Origin: Qipengyuania proteolytica
GTDB lineage: Bacteria > Pseudomonadota > Alphaproteobacteria > Sphingomonadales > Sphingomonadaceae
Direction: 5' to 3'
NCBI RefSeq assembly: GCF_019711565.1
Contig: NZ_JAIGNN010000001.1
Location: 682,001-746,000, forward strand
DNA length: 64,000 bases
This document shows, piece after piece, positions 1-12,892 of this stretch. The position numbers were made by a program, and so were the translations under genes. The notes beneath the pieces are model-generated. The model was not told the DNA's origin and ran no database searches. It saw nothing but the letters and a program-made list of their open reading frames with translations. Numbering within the stretch: position 1 is the first letter of the stretch; each line of letters begins with the position of its first letter.

Positions 1-2245
<2,245 letters not shown>

Positions 2246-2298
2246 TCATCCACAGGCAAATCCGCTAGGGTCGCAGGTCTCTGAAGGGGAGAAGAGAT

Positions 2299-3726
2299 AT
2301 GCGGAAACTCGTGCTGGCCTCGATGGCTGCAACCTTGGCGCTGCTGCCCGCGCAGGCGATGGCGCAAGGCTATACGCCGGGCGAACTCAGCGCCGACCAG
2401 CGCGATTTCCGCGACCTGTTCGAAGAACTGGTCGAAACCGATACGACGCTCAGCAAGGGGAGCTGCACGCTGGCCGCCGAGCGCATGGCCGGGCGGTTGC
2501 GCAAGGCCGGCTTCACCGACGACCAGCTGACCCTGTTCGCCACCGCCGAGGCCCCGCGCGAAGGCGGTCTGGTCGCGGTCTATCCGGGCACGTCGGATAC
2601 GCTGAAGCCGCTGCTCGCCATCGCGCATATCGACGTGGTCGAGGCCAAGCGCGAGGATTGGGAACGCGATCCCTTCACGCTGGTGGAGGAGGATGGCTAT
2701 CTCTATGCGCGCGGCGTCGCGGACGACAAGGCGATGGCGGCGGGCCTCGTCGATACGCTGATCCGCTTCCGGAAGGCCGGCTATCGCCCGCAGCGCACGG
2801 TCAAGGTCGCGCTGACCTGCGGCGAGGAAACCAATGGCGCCTTCAACGGTGTCGAGTGGCTGGTCAACAACCGCCGTGAGCTGATCGACGCCGAATTCGC
2901 GATCAACGAAGGCGGCGGCGGCACCGCCGACGAGACCGGCAAGGTGGTCGAGCAGACCATCCAGGTGGGCGAGAAGATCTTCGCCAATTACGTCCTCACC
3001 TTCACCAATCCCGGCGGCCACAGCTCGGTCCCGCGCCCCGACAATGCGATCACCCAGCTGGCTGAGGCGCTGGTGAAGATCGGCGCGCACCGCTTCCCGC
3101 TCGAGTTCAACGAGACCAACCGGACCTATTTCAGGGTCGCAGGCGCAGGGCGCGGCGATGCGATCGGCGATGCGATGGTCGCGCTGGCGGAGGACCCGAC
3201 CAATGCCGAGGCCGAGGCGGTGGTGAACGCGGATCCCTTCCTGCATTCGAACCTGCGCACGACCTGTGTGGCGACGATGCTCGAGGCAGGTCACGCGCGC
3301 AACGCGCTGGCGCAGCGCGCGCAGGCGAACGTCAACTGCCGCATCTTCCCCGGCAATTCGATCGAATCGGTTGGGGAGGAACTGGCGCGGATCGTCGGTG
3401 ACGAGGGCCTTGCGATCACCATCCTCGAACCGCGCCGCCCGGCCCCGCCGCAGCCGCCGATGGACGAACGCATCCTCGGCCCGGCGCGCGCGCTGGTGGA
3501 GCGATACTTCCCTGGCGTGCCGCTCGTTCCGGTGATGTCGAACGGCTACACCGATTCCACCTTCCTCACCGCCACCGGCATCCCGAGCTACGGCGTGCCC
3601 GGCGGCTGGGGCGATCCCGACGGCAACGGCGTTCACGGCCTCAACGAACGGATCAGCGCGGCCTCGCTCTATGTCGGGCGCGATTTCCTGTTCGATCTGG
3701 TCAAGGCCTTGGCAAATCCCGATTAA
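2299..3726 (+). CDS. Secreted M20 family metallopeptidase
   Basis: Probable exported dinuclear-zinc amidohydrolase/peptidase of the M20 (ArgE/DapE/PepV) family, 475 residues. A Sec signal peptide with a cleavage site near AQA-MA-Q (residues 20-23) places it in the periplasm. The metal and catalytic ligands expected of M20 are visible: H110 with D112 (AHIDVV), D142 (GVADDK), the CGEETNG glutamates at 176-177, E204 (NEGGGG) and a C-terminal His in GVHGLNE. The dimerisation insert with GGHSS lies in the middle. A purine-rich site (AAGGGGAGAAG) precedes ATG 2299. Substrate cannot be read from sequence; dipeptides or acylated amino acids are typical. Monocistronic by spacing. Confidence 0.9.
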   Translation: MRKLVLASMAATLALLPAQAMAQGYTPGELSADQRDFRDLFEELVETDTTLSKGSCTLAAERMAGRLRKAGFTDDQLTLFATAEAPREGGLVAVYPGTSDTLKPLLAIAHIDVVEAKREDWERDPFTLVEEDGYLYARGVADDKAMAAGLVDTLIRFRKAGYRPQRTVKVALTCGEETNGAFNGVEWLVNNRRELIDAEFAINEGGGGTADETGKVVEQTIQVGEKIFANYVLTFTNPGGHSSVPRPDNAITQLAEALVKIGAHRFPLEFNETNRTYFRVAGAGRGDAIGDAMVALAEDPTNAEAEAVVNADPFLHSNLRTTCVATMLEAGHARNALAQRAQANVNCRIFPGNSIESVGEELARIVGDEGLAITILEPRRPAPPQPPMDERILGPARALVERYFPGVPLVPVMSNGYTDSTFLTATGIPSYGVPGGWGDPDGNGVHGLNERISAASLYVGRDFLFDLVKALANPD

Positions 3727-3775
3727 TCGCGAGTTTGCTTGACGCTACGGCAGGCGGGGCGCAGGGGCGCGATCC

Positions 3776-5151
<1,376 letters not shown>

Positions 5152-5158
<7 letters not shown>

Positions 5159-5856
5159 TGCTGTTCACCGTCGTCCTCGTGGTGTCGGGTGCGCTCGTAC
5201 TGGGGGCGATCTGGGGAATTTACGGCAAGCTGCCGAAGGGCGTCGAGGGTTTCCTCGTTGCGCTCGCCGGCGGCGCCTTGCTGCTGTCCGTCACAAGCGA
5301 ACTGATCCAGCCTTCGATCGACAGGACCAGCATCTTCCACGCCATGCTGGGCGTGGGGGCGGGGGCGGCGGTCTTCGCGCTGTGCGACTATCTGATCGAC
5401 GAGAAATGGGGCAGCGATTCGGGCGGCGGCCTGCTCGCCGCGATCACGCTCGACGGTATCCCGGAGAACCTTGCGCTCGGCGTCGCCCTGATCGGCGCGG
5501 GCGGGCTGGAGGTGGCGGCGCTCGCCGGTTCCATCCTGCTGTCCAACCTGCCCGAGGCGGCGGGCGGCGCGCGCGCGATGGCGGAAGGGGGACGTTCGAA
5601 AGCGAAGGTTCTGTGGCTATGGGTGTGGACCGCTGCGATCCTTTCCGCCGCCGCGATCATCGGCAATCTGGCGCTCGAAGGGGTCGGCGAAGGTCCGCTG
5701 GCGATCATTCGCTGCTTTGCCGCCGGGGCGGTGATCGCGAGCCTCGCGACCGAGGTCTTTCCGCAAGCCTACAGGGAAGACCGCCACTGGGCAGGCGTGG
5801 CGACCGCGCTGGGCGCCATCCTCGCTTTTTCGCTCGGCAGCCTCGCTGGCGGCTAG
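5152..5856 (+). CDS. ZIP family metal transporter, divergent motif type
   Basis: Polytopic inner-membrane protein of 234 residues with about seven or eight hydrophobic segments, of the ZIP superfamily of divalent metal transporters. The fourth and fifth helices carry DGIPENLALG and SNLPEAAGG, where canonical ZIPs have H-N-x-P-E-G and H-E/N-x-P-E; the glutamates are kept but both transport-site histidines are replaced (D and S). Start chosen at ATG 5152, overlapping the serine dehydratase stop; ATG 5158 (TGATG overlap) is equally possible. Translational coupling to sdaA is evident. Metal and direction of transport are unknown; the changed site may alter selectivity. Confidence 0.82.
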
Positions 5857-5887
5857 ACACGGGAAAACGCTGCGATAGTCTGCGGAA

Positions 5888-7441
5888 ATGGGAGAGACAC
5901 AGACAGCAGCGCTGACCGAACCATTCGGCAGCTTTCCGCAGATCATCGCCGACAACGCCTCGGCGCTCGGCGATCAGGTTGCACTGCGCGACGATGAGGG
6001 CGAGCTCGGCTGGGCCGAACTCGGCGACCGGGTCGAGCGGATCGCGGCGCGCTTGCAGGACGACGGGTTGGCGCGCGGGCAGTCGGTCGCGATCCTCGGT
6101 TATTCCTCGATCCCCTATGCGCTGGTGTTCCTCGCCGCAGTGCGCGCGGGCGGGGTGGCGGCGCCGCTGACAACGAGCGCCAGTCCCGAGCAGCTGGCGG
6201 GCATGGCAGCGGACTCGGGCGCGAAGCACATCTTCATCGACCGGGCCAAGCTTGCCGAATTGGGAGACGACTGCTTTCCCGGGATGGTCCGGGTAGTGCT
6301 GGACGAGGATGTGGACGACTGGATGGCGCCCGCAGGCACCAAGGCAGCGGCTTTCGATCCGCAGCCCGGCGATCCCTTCAACATCATCTATTCCTCCGGC
6401 ACGACCGGCGTTCCCAAGGGGATCGTCCATTCACACCAGATGCGCTGGCGGCAATTCGCGGCGACCGCTTCCAGCTGGCTGGAGAATGGCCTGCCGGTGC
6501 GCAGCCTTGCCTCGACGCCGCTCTATTCGAACACCACCATGGTTGCCTTCCTCCCGCCGCTGCTGGCCGGCGGCACGGTCCGGGTAATGCGCAAGTTCGA
6601 CGTGCTGCGCTGGCTGGAATTCGCGCAGGGCGATCGGACAACGGTGACGATGCTGGTGCCCGTGCAATACCGCCGCCTGATGCAGGAACCGCGCTTCGAC
6701 GATTTCGACCTGTCGGCGCTGCAACTGAAATATTGCACCTCCGCGCCCTTCCCGGCGCACCTCAAGCGCGAGGTGCTCGACCGCATGCCCGGCGCGCTGA
6801 TCGAGATCTATTCGATGACCGAGGGCGGGGTCGTCTGTCTGCTGGAAGCACACAAGTTTCCCGACAAGCTGCACACCGTCGGGCGGCCGGCACCGGGCAG
6901 CGAACTGAAGGTGCTCGACGACGAGGACCGACCGGTCGCGCCGGGCACGCCGGGCAACCTGATCGGCCGCAGCCAGACGATGATGATGGGCTACAAGAAC
7001 CAGCCCGAGAAGACGCGCGAGGGCTACTGGAGCGATCCGGAGACCGGCGAGGTGTGGCAACGCATGGGCGATATCGGGCGCGTCGATGCGGAAGGGTTCG
7101 TCGAACTGGTCGGCCGCGCGAAGGACATGATCATCTCGGGTGGATTCAACATCTTCCCGGTCGATCTGGAGGACGAGCTGGCCAAGGAAGCGGATGTCGT
7201 GGAAGCGGCGGTGATCGGCGTGCCGAGCGAACGGTGGGGCGAAACCCCGGTCGGCTTCGTGACGCTGAAGCCCGATGCGCGCGGTTGCGATGCGATCATG
7301 GCGGCGGTCAACTCCCGGCTCGGCAAGACCCAGCGCCTCGCCCAGCTTCATGCCATCGCGGACATGCCACGCAGCCATATCGGCAAGCTGCTCAAGACCG
7401 AATTGCGCGAGGAGGCGACTCGGCGCGGCCTCCCGGCCTGA
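5888..7441 (+). CDS. Class I adenylate-forming acyl-CoA synthetase
   Basis: Activates a carboxylic acid with ATP to the acyl-adenylate and then to the CoA thioester (ANL superfamily), 517 residues, cytoplasmic. Core motifs are present: P-loop YSSGTTGVPKG (residues 168-178), IEIYSMTEGG (A5), the GDIGRVDAEGFVELVGRAKD region (A7/A8) and the C-terminal catalytic lysine in RSHIGKLLKTE (A10). The length and motif spelling fit medium/long-chain fatty-acid or aryl-CoA ligases; the acid is not identifiable by eye. ATG 5888 lies 31 bp after the ZIP gene, so it may belong to the same transcript. The C-terminal domain is complete. Confidence 0.9.
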   Translation: MGETQTAALTEPFGSFPQIIADNASALGDQVALRDDEGELGWAELGDRVERIAARLQDDGLARGQSVAILGYSSIPYALVFLAAVRAGGVAAPLTTSASPEQLAGMAADSGAKHIFIDRAKLAELGDDCFPGMVRVVLDEDVDDWMAPAGTKAAAFDPQPGDPFNIIYSSGTTGVPKGIVHSHQMRWRQFAATASSWLENGLPVRSLASTPLYSNTTMVAFLPPLLAGGTVRVMRKFDVLRWLEFAQGDRTTVTMLVPVQYRRLMQEPRFDDFDLSALQLKYCTSAPFPAHLKREVLDRMPGALIEIYSMTEGGVVCLLEAHKFPDKLHTVGRPAPGSELKVLDDEDRPVAPGTPGNLIGRSQTMMMGYKNQPEKTREGYWSDPETGEVWQRMGDIGRVDAEGFVELVGRAKDMIISGGFNIFPVDLEDELAKEADVVEAAVIGVPSERWGETPVGFVTLKPDARGCDAIMAAVNSRLGKTQRLAQLHAIADMPRSHIGKLLKTELREEATRRGLPA

Positions 7442-7542
7442 CCGGCCCCATTTGCAATCCGCCCGTCCGGCGCGGATAGTGGGCGCAACAACAGAACCTC
7501 CCCTTCGAGTCGCTTGCCGCACGCCGAATTGGGGGGCACGAC

Positions 7543-9576
7543 TTGGAGCAGCGCCGCTACAAGGCATTCCTGAGCTACAGCCATCGCGACCGCGAGGTGG
7601 CCGAGTGGCTACACGAGCGGCTGGAAAGCTACCGCCTGCCCGAGGAAATCGCCGAGGACGGGGAGGGCCTGCGCCCGATCTTCAAGGACCGCGAAGAGCT
7701 GCCGGCATCGCAGAACCTCGGCGCCGCGATCGAGAGCGCGCTGGCGGCCAGCGAAGCCCTGATCGTCCTGTGCTCGCCTGCCGCCGCCGTCTCGCCCTGG
7801 ATCGCGCGGGAAATCGAGCTGTTCCGCGCAGGTCATGGCGACGACCGGATCTTCCTCGCCGTCGTCGATGGCGAGCCGCCCTACAACATTCCGCCCGCGC
7901 TGCTGGTCCGCCACGAGAACGGCGAGCCGACCGACGATACGATCGAGCCGGTGGCGGCGGATCTGCGCCCGCAGGCGGACGGTCGCAAGCTCGGCATGCT
8001 CAAGCTGGCGGCCGGTCTCGCGGGTGTCGGGCTCGACCGACTGGTGAACCGCGAAGCGCACCGGCGGCATCGCCGGATGGCGGTCACGGCGGGGGCGTCC
8101 TTCGCCGGCATGGTCGTCGCCATCGCCCTGGCGCTGTTCGTCACGCAGCAGCGCGATGTCGCGCGGGCCGAGCGCGCGGAAGCGAACGGCCTCGTCGAAT
8201 ACATGCTCACCGATCTGCGCGAACAGCTGGAACCGGTCGGGCGGCTGGACCTGCTCGACGGGGTGGGGTCGCGTGCGCTCGACTATTACGCGCGGCAGAA
8301 GATCGAGAACCTTACGCCGGACGAGCTCGGCCGAAGGGTGAAGGCCGTGCAACTGGTGGCCGAAGTCCAGAACCTGCGCGGCAAGAACGACGTCGCCCTG
8401 CCGGCCGTCCGCGAAGCGGCGCGGACCACGGGCGAGCTGCTGGCGCGCAGCCCGGACGATCCCGAGCGGCTCTTCGACCATGGGCAGAGCCTCTACTGGG
8501 TCGGCTATCTTGCCTGGCAGCGCGGCGAGCTGGCCGAGGCCAAGCGTGCGCTGGGCGAATATGCCGCAATCTCGCAGCGGCTTGCCCGGCGCGATCCGAA
8601 GAACCTCACATGGCAGATGGAAGAATCCTACGCGCTCAGCAATCTGGGAACGCTGGCGGTCGGCGAGGGGCGCTACGAAGACGCGCTGCCGCAGTTCGAG
8701 CGCAGCGTTGAGATCGTCGAAGGGGTTGCGGAGGCCGAAGGACGGCCTGCGGCGCGCGTGATCGAGCTGGGCGAAGGGCTCAGCTGGGTGGCGACGACGC
8801 GGCAGTATCTGGCCGATTTCGCAGGTTCGGCGAGAATCCGCCGCGAGGAGATCGCGCTCTATCGCGAGGTGCTGGCGAAGGACCCGAACAATTACGACGC
8901 CCGCCGTATGGCGATCTTCGCACGGCAGCGGATGGGCTGGCTGCTCGCCCTCTCGGGCAAGCGCGGCGAGGCGCGGAGCGTGCTCGACCTGGCCGCGCGC
9001 GAGGCCGATGCCGTGATCCGCCACGATCCGGAGAACACCGTCAGCCGCGAAGTCGCGATCGGCGTCTTCCTCGAGCGCGGGTTCCTCAACTGGCGCGAGG
9101 GCAAGGTCGCCGCGGCCACGTCCGATTTCGATCGCACGCAGGCGCTGGTCGACGATCTGCGCAAACGCGATCCGGAACACGCCAGCTGGAATGTCGAACG
9201 CCCCGCCGGCCTCCAGCTGGCCCGCGCGCTGACCGACCGGGCCGACCAGTCGCCCGCGGCCCTCAAGGCGCTTGCCGCGCGCTGGCTCGAGAAGCTCGAT
9301 CCGGACGATCCCGACCACGTCTGGCCGATCGTTGCCGCGCATATCGTCGAAGCATTGGCGAATGCCCGCAGCGGAGACCCGGAGGGCGAAGCGACCGCCT
9401 ATGCGCGCGCGCTGGCGGTGGACGACAGACGTAGCGGTTTCAACATCAACGCCACGGCCTTGCGGGCGGTAGCGGCCGAACGGCTCGGACAGAAGGCACT
9501 CGCGACGCGGCTCAGGGCGCGCTTCCGGGCCAAGCAGATCGATCCGGCAATCGACGACCGGATAGCGGGCGCATGA
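7543..9576 (+). CDS. TIR domain - transmembrane - TPR protein
   Basis: 677-residue protein with three parts. Residues 5-~125 form a TIR domain (starts YKAFLSYSHRD; WIARE at 86-90 supplies the conserved W and the glutamate expected at the NADase/ADPR-cyclase site). A single hydrophobic helix at ~181-201 follows. A long helical region from ~215 to the C-terminus is rich in TPR-like A/L/Y periodicities (SALSNLGTLAVGEGRYEDAL type units). The start is a TTG at 7543, immediately before the TIR motif; no better in-frame ATG precedes the domain. The TIR domain is predicted cytoplasmic with the repeats periplasmic, an arrangement suggesting an envelope sensor coupled to an intracellular TIR. The next gene overlaps or follows within ~30 bp. 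Base composition matches the host. Catalytic activity is an inference; many such TIRs may be protein-interaction modules only. Confidence 0.88.
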   Translation: MEQRRYKAFLSYSHRDREVAEWLHERLESYRLPEEIAEDGEGLRPIFKDREELPASQNLGAAIESALAASEALIVLCSPAAAVSPWIAREIELFRAGHGDDRIFLAVVDGEPPYNIPPALLVRHENGEPTDDTIEPVAADLRPQADGRKLGMLKLAAGLAGVGLDRLVNREAHRRHRRMAVTAGASFAGMVVAIALALFVTQQRDVARAERAEANGLVEYMLTDLREQLEPVGRLDLLDGVGSRALDYYARQKIENLTPDELGRRVKAVQLVAEVQNLRGKNDVALPAVREAARTTGELLARSPDDPERLFDHGQSLYWVGYLAWQRGELAEAKRALGEYAAISQRLARRDPKNLTWQMEESYALSNLGTLAVGEGRYEDALPQFERSVEIVEGVAEAEGRPAARVIELGEGLSWVATTRQYLADFAGSARIRREEIALYREVLAKDPNNYDARRMAIFARQRMGWLLALSGKRGEARSVLDLAAREADAVIRHDPENTVSREVAIGVFLERGFLNWREGKVAAATSDFDRTQALVDDLRKRDPEHASWNVERPAGLQLARALTDRADQSPAALKALAARWLEKLDPDDPDHVWPIVAAHIVEALANARSGDPEGEATAYARALAVDDRRSGFNINATALRAVAAERLGQKALATRLRARFRAKQIDPAIDDRIAGA

Positions 9577-9608
9577 ACCCTGCAGACAGCATGGAAGGGA
9601 GAAGCGGG

Positions 9609-10136
9609 ATGGTACTCGAAGTCAAAGTGAACGTCTTCGTGCGCGATGTGAAGGAGAAGGGCAACACCGGGGAATATGAAGGGAAGTTCCACTTCCAGCA
9701 GGTCCTCCCGCTCAAACCCACGATCGTCCACAAGAACGGCACGGTGAACCTCAAAAAGGCAGGGGTGACCGAGGAAGTCGCGATCACCTACGTCTGGTGC
9801 TCGCCGGCGGTCGAGCTCGATGGAGAACTGGTCCCTACCAGACTGGCCGAACCGGCGGGCAACAGCTTCTGGGTCTTGCCGAATGACGCCAAGCCCGGCC
9901 CATCGCATGGGGCAAAGTCGTCGGGCGAGGTGATCACGGTCACTGGCGGCGCGACCATCGACGACCTGGTGATGCATGACACCAATGCCATCGGGAAGCA
10001 CTTCACCTATTGCTACGCGGTGAAGCTGGGCATCGTGGGCGAACCATGGCTCGTGTGCGACCCCAAGATCATCAACACCGGCTCCACGCGAACCCTCTAT
10101 TCCTACAGGCCGGATTCGGGAGATGCGGCTGCCTGA
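9609..10136 (+). CDS. Unknown protein downstream of TIR-TPR gene
   Basis: I do not recognise this 175-residue protein. It has no signal peptide or membrane helix. It is predicted mostly beta-stranded, with alternating polar/hydrophobic segments (LEVKVNVFVRD, YEGKFHFQQVLPLKP, GEVITVTGGATIDDLV) and three cysteines (VWCSP, TYCYAV, LVCDP). An in-frame ATG at 9573 overlaps the TIR-TPR stop as ATGA and would add 12 residues; ATG 9609 is preferred because AAGGGAGAAG lies at the right distance. Tight linkage implies co-expression with the TIR-TPR protein, so it could be a partner, substrate or ligand-binding subunit. That role is inference only. Confidence 0.75.
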   Translation: MVLEVKVNVFVRDVKEKGNTGEYEGKFHFQQVLPLKPTIVHKNGTVNLKKAGVTEEVAITYVWCSPAVELDGELVPTRLAEPAGNSFWVLPNDAKPGPSHGAKSSGEVITVTGGATIDDLVMHDTNAIGKHFTYCYAVKLGIVGEPWLVCDPKIINTGSTRTLYSYRPDSGDAAA

Positions 10137-10529
10137 ATGCGGTCGATGCGCTTCGAGGCGCGGTGCCGGTTCCGGGGGGGGGGGGAGGGGAGAGGAGGAA
10201 CCGGCAGCCGCGTCTCTACTCGCTGCCATATCGCCTTGCCGGGCGGCGGGGCCGGAAGAGCCGGGCCGCGGGGCAAGGAAGGCCAGTCCGGGCGGGCGCT
10301 CATTGGGGGAGGAGGCGCGGGCCCGACTGTTCTTGCTCCGGAAAGGCGCTAGGAGATCGCCGTGCTTCCGAATGTGAGACTGTAATAATATTACGGTTCC
10401 GCGAACAAAAGTGAGAAAACGGAGAGGGGTGTTGCGTTTGGCGCAACGATCGCGCAGCCCTGTCTTTTGTCGCGCCGGCATGGTCCTGCCGCTGGACAGA
10501 ACACCGGCCCCTGCCTAACCGCTTGCGCC
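10137..10529. other. Non-coding gap before guaA, with a poly-G tract
   Basis: The 393 bp between the unknown gene and guaA hold no convincing ORF. It starts with G/C-rich sequence containing an uninterrupted run of 12 G (10174-10185) followed by a purine-rich G/A stretch. The last 150 bp is lower in GC (an ATAATATTACGG-like segment near 10383) and is where a guaA promoter would be expected. No riboswitch fold was recognised. Confidence 0.6.
10174..10185. repeat. Homopolymeric G12 tract
   Basis: Twelve consecutive G, then A and four more G. It lies outside any coding sequence, 38 bp after the unknown gene and ~345 bp before guaA. Such tracts slip during replication; the count may also be a sequencing artefact. 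Confidence 0.9.
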
Positions 10530-12119
10530 ATGGACGACGCACACATTCCCGATTCCATCCTCCCAGACACTATCCTGATCGTCGATTTCGGCAGCCAGGT
10601 CACCCAGCTCATCGCCCGCCGCGTGCGCGAAGCCGGGGTCTATTGCGAGATCGCACCCTTCACGCAGGCCGAGGATGCGTTTCTTCGCCTGAAGCCGAAG
10701 GGCATCATCCTCTCCGGCTCGCCAGCCGGGGTGCCCGAGGAAGGCAGTCCGCGCGCGCCGGAAATGCTGTTCGAGGCAGGCCTGCCGATCCTCGGCATCT
10801 GCTACGGCCAGCAGGTTATGAGCCACCAGCTGGGCGGCGAGGTCCGCCCCGGGCACGAGACTGGCGAAGGCGGCGAATTCGGCCGCGCCTACCTCACGGT
10901 CACGAAGGATTGCGCCTTGTTCGACGGCCTCTGGCAGGTCGGCGAGCGCCACCAGGTGTGGATGAGCCACGGCGACAAGGTGACGAAGTTCGCCCCCGGC
11001 TTCGATATCGTCGCGATTTCCGACGGCGCGCCCTTCGCGGTGATCGCGGACGAGAGCCGCAAGTTCTACGGCACCCAGTTCCATCCCGAGGTCGTCCACA
11101 CGCCCGACGGCGGCAAGCTGATCGCCAATTTCGTGCGTCACGTCTGCGGGCTCGCGGGCGACTGGACCATGGCCGCCTATCGCGAGACCAAGGTGCGCGA
11201 GATCCGCGAGCAGGTGGGTGACGGCAAGGTCATCTGCGGCCTCTCCGGCGGGGTCGACAGCTCGGTCGCCGCGATCCTCATCCACGAAGCGATCGGCGAA
11301 CAGCTGACCTGCGTCTTCGTCGACCACGGTCTCTTGCGCCTCAACGAGCGCGAGCAGGTCGAGACCATGTTCCGCGACCATTACAACATCCCGCTCGTCG
11401 TCGTGGATGCCGAAGAGCTGTTCATGAGCGGCCTCGCAGGCGTCACCGACCCCGAAGCCAAGCGCAAGTTCATCGGCAAGACCTTCATCGACGTGTTCGA
11501 GGCCGAGGCGCAGAAGATCGGCGGCGCGGACTTCCTCGCGCAGGGGACACTCTATCCCGACGTGATCGAGAGCGTCAGCTTCACCGGCGGGCCGAGCGTG
11601 ACGATCAAGAGCCACCACAATGTCGGCGGCCTGCCCGAGCGCATGAACATGCAGCTGGTCGAACCCCTTCGCGAACTGTTCAAGGACGAGGTCCGCGAAC
11701 TCGGCCGCGAGCTTGGCTTGCCCGACATGTTCGTCGGCCGCCACCCCTTCCCCGGGCCGGGCCTCGCCATCCGCATCCCTGGCGAGGTCACGAAGGACCG
11801 CTGCGACATCCTGCGCAAGGCCGACGCGATCTATCTCGACGAGATCCGCAAGGCTGGCCTTTACGATGCGATCTGGCAGGCCTTCGCCGTGCTGCTGCCG
11901 GTCAAGACCGTGGGCGTGATGGGCGATTATCGCACCTACGACAGCGTCTGCGGCCTGCGCGCGGTGACTTCGACCGATGGCATGACGGCGGACGTCTACC
12001 CCTTCGACGCGAGCTTCCTAACCGGTTGCGCGACTCGCATCGTCAACGAGGTGCAGGGCATCAACCGCGTCGTCTACGACTATACCTCGAAGCCGCCGGG
12101 CACGATCGAGTGGGAGTAA
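10530..12119 (+). CDS. guaA: GMP synthase (glutamine-hydrolysing)
   Basis: Last step of GMP synthesis: XMP + ATP + glutamine to GMP, cytoplasmic. The 529-residue chain has the class I glutamine amidotransferase domain first ([16 protein letters not shown]; nucleophile Cys in GICYGQQ; His/Glu pair in [10 protein letters not shown]), then the ATP pyrophosphatase P-loop ([12 protein letters not shown]) and the C-terminal dimerisation domain ending KPPGTIEWE, the universal GuaA terminus. ATG 10530 (MDDAHIPDS) is chosen over the upstream in-frame start at 10467, whose extra 21 residues are not family-like. The following glycosylase gene starts one base after the stop, so the two are probably co-transcribed. 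Confidence 0.97.
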   Translation: MDDAHIPDSILPDTILIVDFGSQVTQLIARRVREAGVYCEIAPFTQAEDAFLRLKPKGIILSGSPAGVPEEGSPRAPEMLFEAGLPILGICYGQQVMSHQLGGEVRPGHETGEGGEFGRAYLTVTKDCALFDGLWQVGERHQVWMSHGDKVTKFAPGFDIVAISDGAPFAVIADESRKFYGTQFHPEVVHTPDGGKLIANFVRHVCGLAGDWTMAAYRETKVREIREQVGDGKVICGLSGGVDSSVAAILIHEAIGEQLTCVFVDHGLLRLNEREQVETMFRDHYNIPLVVVDAEELFMSGLAGVTDPEAKRKFIGKTFIDVFEAEAQKIGGADFLAQGTLYPDVIESVSFTGGPSVTIKSHHNVGGLPERMNMQLVEPLRELFKDEVRELGRELGLPDMFVGRHPFPGPGLAIRIPGEVTKDRCDILRKADAIYLDEIRKAGLYDAIWQAFAVLLPVKTVGVMGDYRTYDSVCGLRAVTSTDGMTADVYPFDASFLTGCATRIVNEVQGINRVVYDYTSKPPGTIEWE

Positions 12120-12120
12120 G

Positions 12121-12831
12121 TTGCAGCTAGACCTCGGCTCCGACCCGCGCACCGAGACGCTGCGCCGCCTGCAGGCGCTGCTGGTCCAGCGCTTCGGGCG
12201 GATCGAGCGGGCGGCGGCGGAATGGCGCAGGCCCGAGTGGGTGCTGGTGCAGGGCGTCATTGGCGCGCGGACCAAATCCGAGGTCTCGAATGCGGCGACC
12301 GACCGGCTGCTCAGGCGCTACGGCTCGTGGGAAGAAGTGGCGCAGGCTCCGCTCGATGACCTCCAGGCCGAGCTTGCGACGCAGACCTATCCCAACATCG
12401 CCGCCGAGCGGCTCAAGGCGAGCCTCACCGCGCTGATCGAACGACGCGGGGCGGTCGACCTGGCGCATCTCGCCGAGATGGAGACTCTGCCCGCCATGCG
12501 CTGGCTCGAACAGCTTCCCGGCATCGGTCGCAAGATCGCCGCGGGCGTGATGAATGCCTCCACGCTCGACCGGCGCGCGATCGTGCTCGATGGCCATCAC
12601 ACCCGCATCCTCCAGCGCATGGGGCTGGTCCCGCCCAAGGCCAGCACCGATCGCGCGTTCGAGGCGATCATGCCGGTCATGCCGGAAGAATGGGACGGTG
12701 GCGATTTCGACGAGCATCACCTGCTGATGAAGAAGCTCGGGCAGACCTCCTGCCGCCCGGCATCGCCCGATTGCGCGCACTGCCTCGCGCTGTCGCTATG
12801 CAAGACCGGGCAGGCGCGCGCCGGAGGTTGA
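12121..12831 (+). CDS. Endonuclease III-like HhH-GPD DNA glycosylase
   Basis: Base-excision-repair glycosylase/AP-lyase of the endonuclease III superfamily, 236 residues. The helix-hairpin-helix LPGIGRKIA contains the catalytic Lys (K138), and VLDGHHTRI holds the catalytic Asp (D157); a [4Fe-4S] cluster site of exact C-x6-C-x2-C-x5-C spacing ends the protein. It differs clearly from the standard Nth encoded 1.2 kb downstream, so it is a second, more divergent family member and its lesion preference is unknown. The start is TTG 12121, one base after the guaA stop; without it the first in-frame ATG would remove half of the domain. Confidence 0.87.
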   Translation: MQLDLGSDPRTETLRRLQALLVQRFGRIERAAAEWRRPEWVLVQGVIGARTKSEVSNAATDRLLRRYGSWEEVAQAPLDDLQAELATQTYPNIAAERLKASLTALIERRGAVDLAHLAEMETLPAMRWLEQLPGIGRKIAAGVMNASTLDRRAIVLDGHHTRILQRMGLVPPKASTDRAFEAIMPVMPEEWDGGDFDEHHLLMKKLGQTSCRPASPDCAHCLALSLCKTGQARAGG

Positions 12832-12857
12832 TTTTCGGAACGCAGCGCGGCCCTGTC

Positions 12858-12884
12858 CCGTTGGGAGGAAAACCCCCTCAACGG
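12858..12884 (+). promoter_or_regulatory. Hairpin in the leader of the Old Yellow Enzyme gene
   Basis: Two 11-nt arms (12858-12868 and 12874-12884) pair with one wobble and one mismatch around a 5-nt loop. The 3' arm ends just before the purine-rich AGATATCC and the ATG at 12893. It could be an operator, an attenuator or a ribosome-site hairpin; function is inferred from position alone. Confidence 0.45.
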
Positions 12885-12892
12885 AGATATCC

